Assembly (NCBI GenBank): GCA_964564225.1
Contig: CAZMAF010000001.1
Coordinates: 62,001-126,000 of the forward strand
Origin: RGIG1993 sp964564225
Lineage (GTDB): Bacteria; Bacillota; Clostridia; Oscillospirales; CAG-272
Direction of reading: 5' to 3'
Length of the DNA stretch: 64,000 bases
The notes beneath the pieces were generated by a model. The model saw only the letters and a program-made list of their open reading frames with translations. It was not told where the DNA came from and searched no databases. Numbering within the stretch: the first letter of the stretch is position 1; the number at the start of each line of letters is the position of its first letter. Positions 1-7,159 of this stretch are shown here, piece by piece. Made by a program: the position numbers and the translations under genes.

Positions 1-63
1 TGTTGAATTTTTTAAAAAGGAAAATAAATCCATATCATAATGAAAATATAAAGGATGATGGTT

Positions 64-717
64 ATGAACGAACAGGCAAAACGCTTAAAAAATAAGGAAA
101 AATACACAGTGGACGATCTTGTTGATATTATGGCACTTCTTCGTGCCGAGGACGGATGCCCTTGGGACAGAGAGCAAACACATGAGTCGATTCGTTCGAA
201 TTTTATTGAGGAAACCTACGAAGTTATTGAGGCAATCGATACGGAAAATGCGTCGCTTCTTCGTGAGGAGCTTGGTGACGTGCTTTTGCAGGTTGTTTTT
301 CATGCGCGTATTTCGGAGGAAGCGGGTGATTTTACCTTTGACGACGTGGCTGATGAGGTTTGTCGCAAGCTCGTGGTGCGCCATCCTCATATTTTCGCTG
401 ACGTAGAGGCGGATACCACCGATAAGGTTTTAACAAATTGGGATAAGATCAAGGCGGAAACCAAAAAACAGAAGACGGTATCTGATACCTTAAACTCGGT
501 GTCGCGCAGTCTGCCTTCGCTGATGCGCGCGACAAAAATTGCAAAAAAAGCGGCAAAAGCGGGCTATGGGAAGCCGTTCGACGTTGTGGTAGGCGATCTT
601 TTATTCGATATTGCCACCCTTTGTAATGAGAACGGTATTGATCCCGAAAAGGCGCTTTACGATGCTTGTGATCGCCGTATTCTTGAAGTAACGGAAGAGG
701 AAAATAATGAGAATTGA
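64..717 (+). CDS. mazG: MazG nucleoside triphosphate pyrophosphohydrolase
   Basis: Hydrolyses (d)NTPs to NMP and pyrophosphate, a housecleaning activity in the cytosol. The MazG fold is clear: GCPWDREQTHESI near the N-terminus, then the acidic metal-binding helices EETYEVIEAID and EELGDVLLQVVFHARI, and a second all-alpha half. An in-frame ATG lies at 55, but AAGG at 51-54 abuts it; the ATG at 64 has proper spacing and gives 217 residues. It corresponds to the MazG part of Bacillus YabN; the N-terminal methylase half of YabN, if present, would lie outside the window, and this protein starts cleanly without it. First gene of the yabN-yabO-yabP-yabQ-divIC cluster. Confidence 0.93.
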   Translation: MNEQAKRLKNKEKYTVDDLVDIMALLRAEDGCPWDREQTHESIRSNFIEETYEVIEAIDTENASLLREELGDVLLQVVFHARISEEAGDFTFDDVADEVCRKLVVRHPHIFADVEADTTDKVLTNWDKIKAETKKQKTVSDTLNSVSRSLPSLMRATKIAKKAAKAGYGKPFDVVVGDLLFDIATLCNENGIDPEKALYDACDRRILEVTEEENNEN

Positions 718-955
718 TAAATATCTGAAGGTGTCGCGCCTGATCAAGCGTAGAACGGTGGCATCGGATGCTTGCGACGGCGAGCATATTTACGTTAACG
801 GCAAGCTTGTCAAGCCGAGTTACAGAGTCAGGATCGGGGATGAGATTGAGATCCGTTTCGGTCAGCGCACGCTGGTGGTACGGGTGCTTTCGACTGTCGA
901 GCATATCGGCAAAGCGGAGGCATCGTCGATGTTTGAGGTCATTTCGCAGTCCTAA
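707..955 (+). CDS. rqcP: S4-domain RNA-binding protein RqcP (YabO)
   Basis: An 82-residue protein made almost entirely of one S4 RNA-binding domain (MRIDKYLKVSRLIKRRTVA, then IYVNGKLVKPSYRVRIGDEIEI). In Bacillus the homologue YabO/RqcP acts with RqcH on stalled 50S subunits during alanine tailing in ribosome quality control; that role is inferred from family and synteny. The gene overlaps the 3' end of mazG by 11 bases, so translation is probably coupled. Length and position match the Bacillus cluster. Confidence 0.9.
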   Translation: MRIDKYLKVSRLIKRRTVASDACDGEHIYVNGKLVKPSYRVRIGDEIEIRFGQRTLVVRVLSTVEHIGKAEASSMFEVISQS

Positions 956-976
956 GCATAAAATCACTCTGCCTTT

Positions 977-988
977 GCATAGAATAGG
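977..988 (+). promoter_or_regulatory. Candidate mother-cell sigma (E/K-type) promoter of yabP
   Basis: GCATAGAATAGG lies 28 bases before the yabP start and fits the CATANNNTA -10 pattern of sporulation sigma factors. A possible -35 (GCATAAAA, 956-963) is 14 bases upstream. The same 12-mer occurs at 28641-28652 before the cysteine-rich gene. The sigma assignment is inferred. Confidence 0.5.
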
Positions 989-1015
989 CTAAAACCTATG
1001 GCAAAGGAGAGGCGT

Positions 1016-1288
1016 ATGGCAGAAGGAAAAAATTTCAGAAATGAGCTTACGATGGTGGGACGGCAGACGCTTTCGCTCGACGGAGTTCACGATATTTTAG
1101 CATTTGATACGAATTTCGCGCTCTTATCGACAGAGCTTGGCGTTCTTACCGTCGAGGGTGAGGCGTTACATATTGAAAAGACAGACGTTGCAAGCGGCGT
1201 ACTTGTGTTGAACGGTCGGATTGATTCGCTTTTATACTCGGATGATCAGCCTTCGCGCAAAAAGGGTTTGTTCGGGCGCAAGGGATGA
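1016..1288 (+). CDS. yabP: Sporulation protein YabP
   Basis: A roughly 90-residue YabP/YqfC-family protein, expressed in the mother cell during sporulation in relatives. Characteristic stretches are LTMVGRQTLSLDGVHDILAFD and LTVEGEALHIEKTD, with a GLFGRKG tail. The ATG at 998 is also in frame, but AAAGGAGAGG (1003-1012) is placed for the ATG at 1016. The stop overlaps yabQ by four bases (ATGA), so the two are translationally coupled. A sporulation-type -10 element lies just upstream, separating this gene from the housekeeping mazG-rqcP pair. Confidence 0.9.
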   Translation: MAEGKNFRNELTMVGRQTLSLDGVHDILAFDTNFALLSTELGVLTVEGEALHIEKTDVASGVLVLNGRIDSLLYSDDQPSRKKGLFGRKG

Positions 1289-1641
1289 AGCTCTATCTTT
1301 CCCAAAAAGCGCTTCTTTGCCTGTTTTCAGGCGGATTTCTTGTGGGCGTTCTGGCATCTCTTATCTATATTTTGAGTGAGCTTTTCTTTTTTCATAAGCC
1401 ACGTTCGGTATTTGGGCGCGTTTTGCGGCATGTTTTGGTGGCGTTCCGTGATTTTTTGCTCTTTACCGCAGTCGGTGTTGTGGATGCCATTCTGTTTTTT
1501 GTCTATCATAGCGGAAGGGTACGGGCGACGGTTTTCGTTTTGAATATGCTTGGCTTTGGTTTGGGGTATTATCTGTTTTTTCGCCCGATCTTTCGTTTTT
1601 TGCGACAGTGGATCGGTAAGCGTTTTTGGGAAAAGAAGTGA
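1285..1641 (+). CDS. yabQ: Spore cortex biosynthesis membrane protein YabQ
   Basis: A 118-residue integral membrane protein with hydrophobic segments at about residues 10-33, 50-70 and 78-100, basic at the C-terminus (GKRFWEKK). YabQ localises to the forespore outer membrane and is needed for cortex formation in Bacillus; the assignment rests on length, topology and synteny with yabP and divIC. It starts inside the yabP stop codon. Confidence 0.85.
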   Translation: MKLYLSQKALLCLFSGGFLVGVLASLIYILSELFFFHKPRSVFGRVLRHVLVAFRDFLLFTAVGVVDAILFFVYHSGRVRATVFVLNMLGFGLGYYLFFRPIFRFLRQWIGKRFWEKK

Positions 1642-1650
1642 GGACGTTAT

Positions 1651-1938
1651 ATGAAGAAAAAGATTTGGTTTTTGATTATCATTACTGTGGTCGTTCTTGT
1701 GGCGATCGTGACGGTCATTTCCACGCAGATCGCGCTTTCCAAGGAAAAGGAGCGCATTCGGGAGCTTGAAATCTTGCGTGATCAGCTTCTTCTTGAAAAC
1801 GAGCGCTTGACACATGATCTGAATGAAGATATTACCGACGCTTATATTGTCAGAATGATGCGAAAGCTTGGGTATTATTTTCCCGGTGAGAAACAACTTA
1901 CCTTCGTGGACACGCCGACAACCGAGGAAAAAGAATAG
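1651..1938 (+). CDS. divIC: DivIC/FtsB-like septum formation initiator
   Basis: A 95-residue bitopic protein: short basic N-terminus, one membrane helix (about residues 5-25), then a coiled coil rich in E, L and R (KEKERIRELEILRDQLLLENERL) and a short globular end with YIVRMMRKLGYYFPGE. This is the FtsB/DivIC pattern; such proteins form a complex with FtsL and DivIB at the division septum. It is last in the cluster, nine bases after yabQ, as in Bacillus. A terminator follows. Confidence 0.88.
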   Translation: MKKKIWFLIIITVVVLVAIVTVISTQIALSKEKERIRELEILRDQLLLENERLTHDLNEDITDAYIVRMMRKLGYYFPGEKQLTFVDTPTTEEKE

Positions 1939-1961
1939 GTTCAAGCGTTTTTGGTCAGTAA

Positions 1962-1992
1962 AAAACTGTCTTCAAAAAATGAAGACAGTTTT
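1962..1992. terminator. Bidirectional intrinsic terminator
   Basis: AAAACTGTCTTC (1962-1973) pairs with GAAGACAGTTTT (1981-1992), flanked by A and T runs. It separates the convergent divIC operon and the metallophosphoesterase gene and can serve both. Confidence 0.85.
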
Positions 1993-1997
1993 TTGTT

Positions 1998-2714
1998 TTA
2001 CGTTTTTCCTTTCAGTGTAATGAGCAAAAGCTCGGTGGGATTGAAAATGCGGGGGATAAAGGTGTGGTTGCCGATGCCTCGGCTGACGATGAGGTGGCGT
2101 GCATTCTCGGTATACAGTCCTGACGTGTAGCGCGGGAAAATGCCTTGTCCCGGCGCGTAGGCGGCAAGCTTTCCAAGTCGCCACTGACCGCCGTGTGCGT
2201 GTCCCGATACGGTGAGGTTGATGTTTTTATCGCGGATATAGTCCTTGAAATATTCGGGATGGTGCGCGATGAGAATTTTGTATCCGTCAAGGGCGGTGAA
2301 GTTTTCCAAAAAGGCAAGATCGGGGGCAGGTGTTTGGGAAAAATGCGGAATGTGTCCAAAGCCAGACTTCAGTCCGCCAATGCGGATGGCATCCAAAGCG
2401 GCATCGTCGTTTTCAAGCAGTAAAACACCCGTGTCTTTGATGAGCTTGCGGTCGGTATCGGTAAACAGCTCGTGATTCCCCGTGGCATAATAGGTGGGGG
2501 CAAGCTCGGACAATCTGACAAGCAGCGCGAGCATTGCGGGATGTTCTGACATTTTGCCGTCGACGAAGTCGCCGGCGATGAGAATGAAATCGGGGGCAAG
2601 GTTTGTTGCTTTTTGAAGGAAATCTTTTGGAATCTTCGAGTGCATATCGGCGATGAGCAGTACGCGGTAGGATTTTTCAAGTGGGGTTTCTAGGAAGATA
2701 TTGGTGATCTTCAT
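1998..2714 (-). CDS. YkuE-type metallophosphoesterase
   Basis: A calcineurin-like phosphoesterase of 238 residues. All two-metal motifs are present in order: IADMHS (D-x-H), GDFVDG, GNHE, IAHHPEYF and SGHAHGGQ. The tail SRGIGNHTFIPRIFNPTELLLITL is typical of the YkuE/YaeI group, which acts on membrane-associated or phospholipid-like phosphodiesters. No signal peptide is visible. The start at 2714 has AAAGGA six bases upstream; an in-frame ATG at 2729 has its purine run too close. Substrate unknown. Confidence 0.88.
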   Translation of the reverse strand: MKITNIFLETPLEKSYRVLLIADMHSKIPKDFLQKATNLAPDFILIAGDFVDGKMSEHPAMLALLVRLSELAPTYYATGNHELFTDTDRKLIKDTGVLLLENDDAALDAIRIGGLKSGFGHIPHFSQTPAPDLAFLENFTALDGYKILIAHHPEYFKDYIRDKNINLTVSGHAHGGQWRLGKLAAYAPGQGIFPRYTSGLYTENARHLIVSRGIGNHTFIPRIFNPTELLLITLKGKT

Positions 2715-2846
2715 GGTGTTTCCTTTCACATTTCTTCCTTTATATTATAGAGGGCTTTTTGGAAAATGTCAAGGGGCGTCTGTTTGGGAAAATGCTGTTA
2801 GAAACAAAAAACTTGACAAGTTTTTTTAAAAAATTAAAAATTCTTC

Positions 2847-2875
2847 TTGACAAATTCTTTTTGCTGTGCTATAAT
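2847..2875 (+). promoter_or_regulatory. Sigma-A promoter of the T-box operon
   Basis: TTGACA at 2847-2852 and TATAAT at 2870-2875 with a 17-base spacer; transcription should start near 2882, at the beginning of the T-box leader. Confidence 0.85.
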
Positions 2876-2881
2876 GCCCCT

Positions 2882-3143
2882 TGTAAACGCAATGATGAAG
2901 GTCATGCAGGGTCAAAAGTCACTTTCAGAGAGCCGACGGATGCTGTGAGTCGGTAGGGGCTGACAATGCAAGCTCGCCTTCGTAGCGGAGCTTTTGAAAT
3001 AGCAGTAAAAGGCTACGGTTTGCCCCGTTATCACGGCATAGGACTTATTTTGAGTCCGATCAGAGTGGTCATTTATGGCAATTCGGGTGGTACCGACGAT
3101 ATTTATCGTCCCCGAAGCGAAAGCTTCGGGGACGTTTTATTTT
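2882..3143 (+). ncRNA. T-box leader RNA
   Basis: A tRNA-sensing leader. The T-box core GGGTGGTACCG lies at 3085-3095. Upstream is a Stem I-like region with AGAGAG followed by a CCGAC/GTCGG distal stem (about 2930-2954) and a basal pairing GAAGG / CCTTC. A strong terminator follows: CGTCCCCGAAGC (3107-3118) with GCTTCGGGGACG (3123-3134), then TTTTATTTT. Uncharged tRNA would stabilise the antiterminator and switch on the two genes downstream. CTC at 2973-2975 lies where a specifier codon could sit, which would mean leucine; the hand folding is weak, so the amino acid is tentative. Confidence 0.85.
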
Positions 3144-3162
3144 GATTGTATAGGAGAATTAT

Positions 3163-4554
3163 ATGAAACAGATTCGCATCACTGATACGACTTTTTCTCA
3201 GGTAAAAGGACTTACCTTTAAAGAAAAGCTTTTTTTTATTCGTTCGCTTGCCGCGCTTAAAGTAGACGCGATCGCGCTTGGCGCTCTCAGTGCATCGGGC
3301 GAGGATAAGCTTTTTATTAAGACGGTTGCCCCTTTTGTACAGAACGTGACGGTCGTTGCTTCTGCGGGCAAGACCGAAGAGGAGGCTCGCGGCGCATGGG
3401 AAGCGCTCCTTCCTCTTGAAAACAAGCGTCTTGCCGTGGCTTTTCCCGTATCGGTCGTTCAGATGGAGTATTTTTGCAAGGCAAAGCCTGCACAGGTGCT
3501 TGATATGATCGCCGCACAGATCGCTTTTGCGGCATCTCTCGGCGCGAGCGTTGAGTTCGTTGCTCTCGATGCGACGAGAAGTGAGGAAGCCTTCCTGAAA
3601 CAAGCGATGGCGGTTGCTGAAAAAGCGGGCGCTACTTATTTCACTTTATGCGACAGCGAGGGCGTAATGACTCCTATGGAATTTACCGAATTCCTTTCAC
3701 GCTTCGTTTCTGAAAATCCCGAAATCGCAGTGTATCCGATTGACATTGCGGTATCCAACGAGCTTTCGATGGCATGTGCCAATGCTACTGCCGCTCTTTG
3801 CGGTGAAGCGGGCGGCGTTAAGACCACGATGATCGGCGGTCATACCGTTAGTCTTGATGCTTTGGTACGCACGGTTGCTTTGCGCGGCACAGATCTTTCG
3901 CTTTCGATGGCGATTGATTCGACGGGCGTGCACCGAGCCGTTTCTTCGATGCCTTGGCTGAACGGCGAAAAACGCGAGAGCGCGGCAACGGCAGTGGAAG
4001 CCAAGCAGAATGAAGATGATATTTTATTGAGCCGCGGTACGTCGATCTCGCAGATCGGTGAAGTGATTTCGCATCTCGGGTACGTTTTGACCGATGATGA
4101 CGTTGCTAAGGTGTACGAGGCGTTTGAAAGGCTTGCTGAGAAAAAATCGGTCAGCGGCAAGGAGCTTGAAACCATCATTGCCGACGTTGCCGACGAAGTA
4201 CCGCCTACTTACGTGCTTCGTTCCTACATCGTGAACAGCGGCGACCGCATTTCTCCCATGGCGCAGGTTGAGATCGAAAAAGACGGTGAGATCCGTCACG
4301 GTGTTGCTATTGGCGACGGTCCGATCGACGCGGCTTTCCTTGCAGTTGAGCGCGTGATCGGTACGCATTACGAGCTTGACGATTTCCGCATTGCTTCTGT
4401 TACAAGAGGGCAGGAGGCAATGGGCGAAGCTCTTGTTCGTTTGCGCTCGAACGGCAGAGTTTATTCAGGTACGGGCGCATCGACCGATATTATCGGTGCT
4501 TCCTTAAAGGCTTACGTTACGGCACTGAACAAGATTGTTTTTGAAGAACGCTAA
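3163..4554 (+). CDS. LeuA-like protein with degenerate catalytic site
   Basis: 463 residues: an HMGL-like TIM barrel (about 1-250), a linker domain, and a C-terminal LeuA allosteric dimer domain (about 345-460; GDGPIDAAFLAVERVIG, GTGASTDIIGASLKAYVTALN). In isopropylmalate and citramalate synthases the barrel carries LRDGEQ and HxHND; here those stretches read FSQVKG and AVSNEL. The aspartate and both histidines that hold the catalytic metal are therefore missing. The regulatory domain is well kept. It heads a T-box-controlled operon, 22 bases before the ligase fusion. I infer a pseudoenzyme or an altered reaction; it should not be annotated simply as leuA. Confidence 0.8.
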   Translation: MKQIRITDTTFSQVKGLTFKEKLFFIRSLAALKVDAIALGALSASGEDKLFIKTVAPFVQNVTVVASAGKTEEEARGAWEALLPLENKRLAVAFPVSVVQMEYFCKAKPAQVLDMIAAQIAFAASLGASVEFVALDATRSEEAFLKQAMAVAEKAGATYFTLCDSEGVMTPMEFTEFLSRFVSENPEIAVYPIDIAVSNELSMACANATAALCGEAGGVKTTMIGGHTVSLDALVRTVALRGTDLSLSMAIDSTGVHRAVSSMPWLNGEKRESAATAVEAKQNEDDILLSRGTSISQIGEVISHLGYVLTDDDVAKVYEAFERLAEKKSVSGKELETIIADVADEVPPTYVLRSYIVNSGDRISPMAQVEIEKDGEIRHGVAIGDGPIDAAFLAVERVIGTHYELDDFRIASVTRGQEAMGEALVRLRSNGRVYSGTGASTDIIGASLKAYVTALNKIVFEER

Positions 4555-4575
4555 TTAAAAGAAAAGAGATATACT

Positions 4576-7080
4576 ATGAAGCTTTGTTTTTCGACCGATT
4601 ATTGGAGCGGTCTTTCCTGGGCAGAATATGTTGCGCTGGCGAAGGATATGCAGTTTTCGGGCATTGAAATACACAATATTGATAAAGATGTTTTTAAGGT
4701 TGAGGGCGCGATTTTTTCGGGTGAAACGCTGACAGCGTATCGCTCGCTTGCCAATCTCGGTATCGTGATTCCCTGTATTGATACAGTTTTTAATATGGCT
4801 GACGGTAACGCGGTTGAGGATAATCTCAAAATGCTTGCCGACTATATTGCCGCTGCCAAGAGTGTGAGATGTCCTTACATCCGTTTGTATGCCAAAGAAA
4901 CCGACGGTGAATCCTTTGATACGTTGAATGGCGTTGTGATTGAATTTTTAACAAAAGCGCTGGCAATGGCGGAAAAGTCAGGTATCGTGCTTCTTGTTGA
5001 AACGGCAGGCATTTATGCTGATACCTCAAGGCTTGCCGCTATTCTCGGTGTATTTGCTTCCGACTATCTTGGTGCGCTCTGGGATATTTCGCATCCTTAC
5101 CGTCTGTACAGTGAAGAACCCGAGAAGACGGTTGAAAATCTTGGCGCGTATATTAAGCACGTGCATATTAAAGATATGAAGGGCACGAAGGATCAGGTCA
5201 CCTACTGCCTGATGGGCGAGGGCGAGCTGCCCGTGGAGCGTTTTATCAACGCGCTTCGCTCGGTTATTTTTGACGGTTATCTGTCGTTTGAATGGAATCC
5301 CGAGTGGGAGGCGGAGCTTGCTGATCCGGAAATTGTTTTCCCGCATTTTGTAACCTATATGGAGCGTTTTGAGGAAAAGAAGCACCGCGACGTTGCGATG
5401 TATCAAAATCGCGCGGGTACGGGACGCTTCATTTGGCCGAAATATTCGCTTATAAATGAAACCTTTGGCTCATTGCTTGACAAGATTGTGGATCATTTTC
5501 CCGATCAGCTTGCATTTCGTTATACCACACTCGACTACACGAGAACTTACGCGGAATTTCGTGACGACGTTGACGAGTTTGCGCGCGCGCTGATTGCAAT
5601 CGGTGTTCGTCCCGGCTCGCATGTTACCGTCTGGGCGACTAACGTCCCCGCGTGGTATATCGCTTTCTGGGCAACCACCAAGATCGGTGCGGCGCTCGTA
5701 ACGATGAATACCGCTTATAAGGTTCATGAGGCGGAATATCTGCTTCGTCAGTCTGATACGCACACGCTCATTCTCGTTGACGGTTGGCGTGATTCCGACT
5801 ATGTCGGTATCATTAAGGAGCTTTGTCCCGAGCTTGAAAGTATGAAGTCGGGTGAGAGTCTGCACGCCAAGCGATTGCCTTTCCTTCGTAACGTGATTAC
5901 GGTTGACTCCCGTCAAAAAGGCTGTCTGACATGGGAGGATGCGCTTGAGAGAGGTAAGAGTGTTCCTATGGACGAGGTTAAGCGTCTTGCTTCGCTTGTT
6001 AAACCCGACGATGTTTGCAATATGCAGTATACTTCGGGTACGACGGGTTTCCCGAAGGGCGTTATGCTGACGCACTATAACGTTATCAATAACGGTAAAT
6101 GTATCGGTGATAAGATGGATCTTTCGACGGCTGACCGTATGATGATCCAGGTGCCGATGTTCCATTGTTTCGGCATGGTACTTTCGATGACGTCTTCGAT
6201 GACACACGGCGCGACCATTTATCCTCTTCCGTATTTTTCCCCGAAGCCTGCGCTTTCCTGCATCCACCGCGAGCATATCACCTGTTTCAACGGTGTTCCG
6301 ACGATGTTTATTGCGATGCTTCATCACGAGGATTTTGAGAAGACTGATTTTTCGCATATTCGCACAGGCATTATGGCGGGCGCAAACTGTCCTGCCGATT
6401 TGATGCGCGAGGCGATTGATAAGATGAATATGACCGAGATCGTGTCGGTTTACGGACAAACCGAGGCTTCTCCCGGCTGTACGATGAGTTTTGTTGAGGA
6501 TTCGGTGGAAGTGAGAACCGAAACGGTTGGTTCGGCATTTCCGAACGTGGAATGTAAGATCATTGATCCCGAAACGGGTGAAGACCTGCCCGACGGTGCA
6601 AACGGTGAGTTTGTGGCGCGCGGTTACAACGTCATGAAGGGCTATTATAAGATGCCTCTTGCGACAGCGGCGGCTATTGACAAAGACGGTTGGCTTCATA
6701 CGGGTGATATCGCCTGCCGTGATGCCGACGGTAATTATCGCATTACCGGCAGACTTAAGGATATGATCATCCGTGGCGGTGAGAATATTTATCCGAGAGA
6801 GATCGAGGAGTTCATTCTGACATCACCCAAGGTCAAGGACGTTCAGGTTATCGGTGTTCCTGATAAGCGTTACGGTGAGGAAATTATGGCTTGCATTATT
6901 CTGAACGAAGGCGAGAGCATGACCGAGGAAGATGTAAAGGCTTACGTTACTTCTCATATGGCACGGCATAAAGTACCGCGCTATATTGAATTTGTGAAAG
7001 AATTTCCGATGAATGCGGCGGGTAAGATTTTAAAATATAAGATGCGTGAAAACGCGATCGAAAAATATAAGTTAGGTTAA
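4576..7080 (+). CDS. Fusion: sugar isomerase-type TIM barrel + AMP-forming acyl-CoA ligase
   Basis: 834 residues in two parts. Residues about 1-265 form a xylose isomerase-like/AP-endonuclease-2 TIM barrel with plausible metal ligands in LLVETAG, ALWDISHP, HVHIKD and LSFEWNPEW. Residues about 280-834 are an ANL-superfamily ligase: YTSGTTGFPKGV, YGQTEASPG, TGD, GRLKDMIIRGGENIYPREIE and the catalytic lysine in NAAGKILKYK, closest in style to medium/long-chain acyl-CoA synthetases. There is no stop or frameshift between the halves, so the fusion is real in this sequence. It is the second gene of the T-box operon. Substrates are unknown; co-regulation suggests a branched-chain or keto-acid-derived carboxylate. 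Confidence 0.88.
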   Translation: MKLCFSTDYWSGLSWAEYVALAKDMQFSGIEIHNIDKDVFKVEGAIFSGETLTAYRSLANLGIVIPCIDTVFNMADGNAVEDNLKMLADYIAAAKSVRCPYIRLYAKETDGESFDTLNGVVIEFLTKALAMAEKSGIVLLVETAGIYADTSRLAAILGVFASDYLGALWDISHPYRLYSEEPEKTVENLGAYIKHVHIKDMKGTKDQVTYCLMGEGELPVERFINALRSVIFDGYLSFEWNPEWEAELADPEIVFPHFVTYMERFEEKKHRDVAMYQNRAGTGRFIWPKYSLINETFGSLLDKIVDHFPDQLAFRYTTLDYTRTYAEFRDDVDEFARALIAIGVRPGSHVTVWATNVPAWYIAFWATTKIGAALVTMNTAYKVHEAEYLLRQSDTHTLILVDGWRDSDYVGIIKELCPELESMKSGESLHAKRLPFLRNVITVDSRQKGCLTWEDALERGKSVPMDEVKRLASLVKPDDVCNMQYTSGTTGFPKGVMLTHYNVINNGKCIGDKMDLSTADRMMIQVPMFHCFGMVLSMTSSMTHGATIYPLPYFSPKPALSCIHREHITCFNGVPTMFIAMLHHEDFEKTDFSHIRTGIMAGANCPADLMREAIDKMNMTEIVSVYGQTEASPGCTMSFVEDSVEVRTETVGSAFPNVECKIIDPETGEDLPDGANGEFVARGYNVMKGYYKMPLATAAAIDKDGWLHTGDIACRDADGNYRITGRLKDMIIRGGENIYPREIEEFILTSPKVKDVQVIGVPDKRYGEEIMACIILNEGESMTEEDVKAYVTSHMARHKVPRYIEFVKEFPMNAAGKILKYKMRENAIEKYKLG

Positions 7081-7111
7081 CTGCCATCATAGCGACAAAG
7101 AATTTCAAAAG

Positions 7112-7147
7112 AAAAAATCCATCACGATGTTCGTGATGGATTTTTTT
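7112..7147. terminator. Bidirectional intrinsic terminator
   Basis: AAATCCATCACGA and TCGTGATGGATTTTTTT form a hairpin between the convergent ligase-fusion and LRR genes, with A and T runs on each side. Confidence 0.85.
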
Positions 7148-7159
7148 GTTTCAGTTTGT

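Noticed and set aside
2759..2956. 65-codon frame upstream of the T-box gene
   Set aside because: It spans the promoter and the T-box Stem I, so it is not a gene.
3163..4554. Calling this gene leuA or cimA outright
   Set aside because: The metal-binding Asp and both His are replaced, so catalysis of the normal reaction is unlikely.
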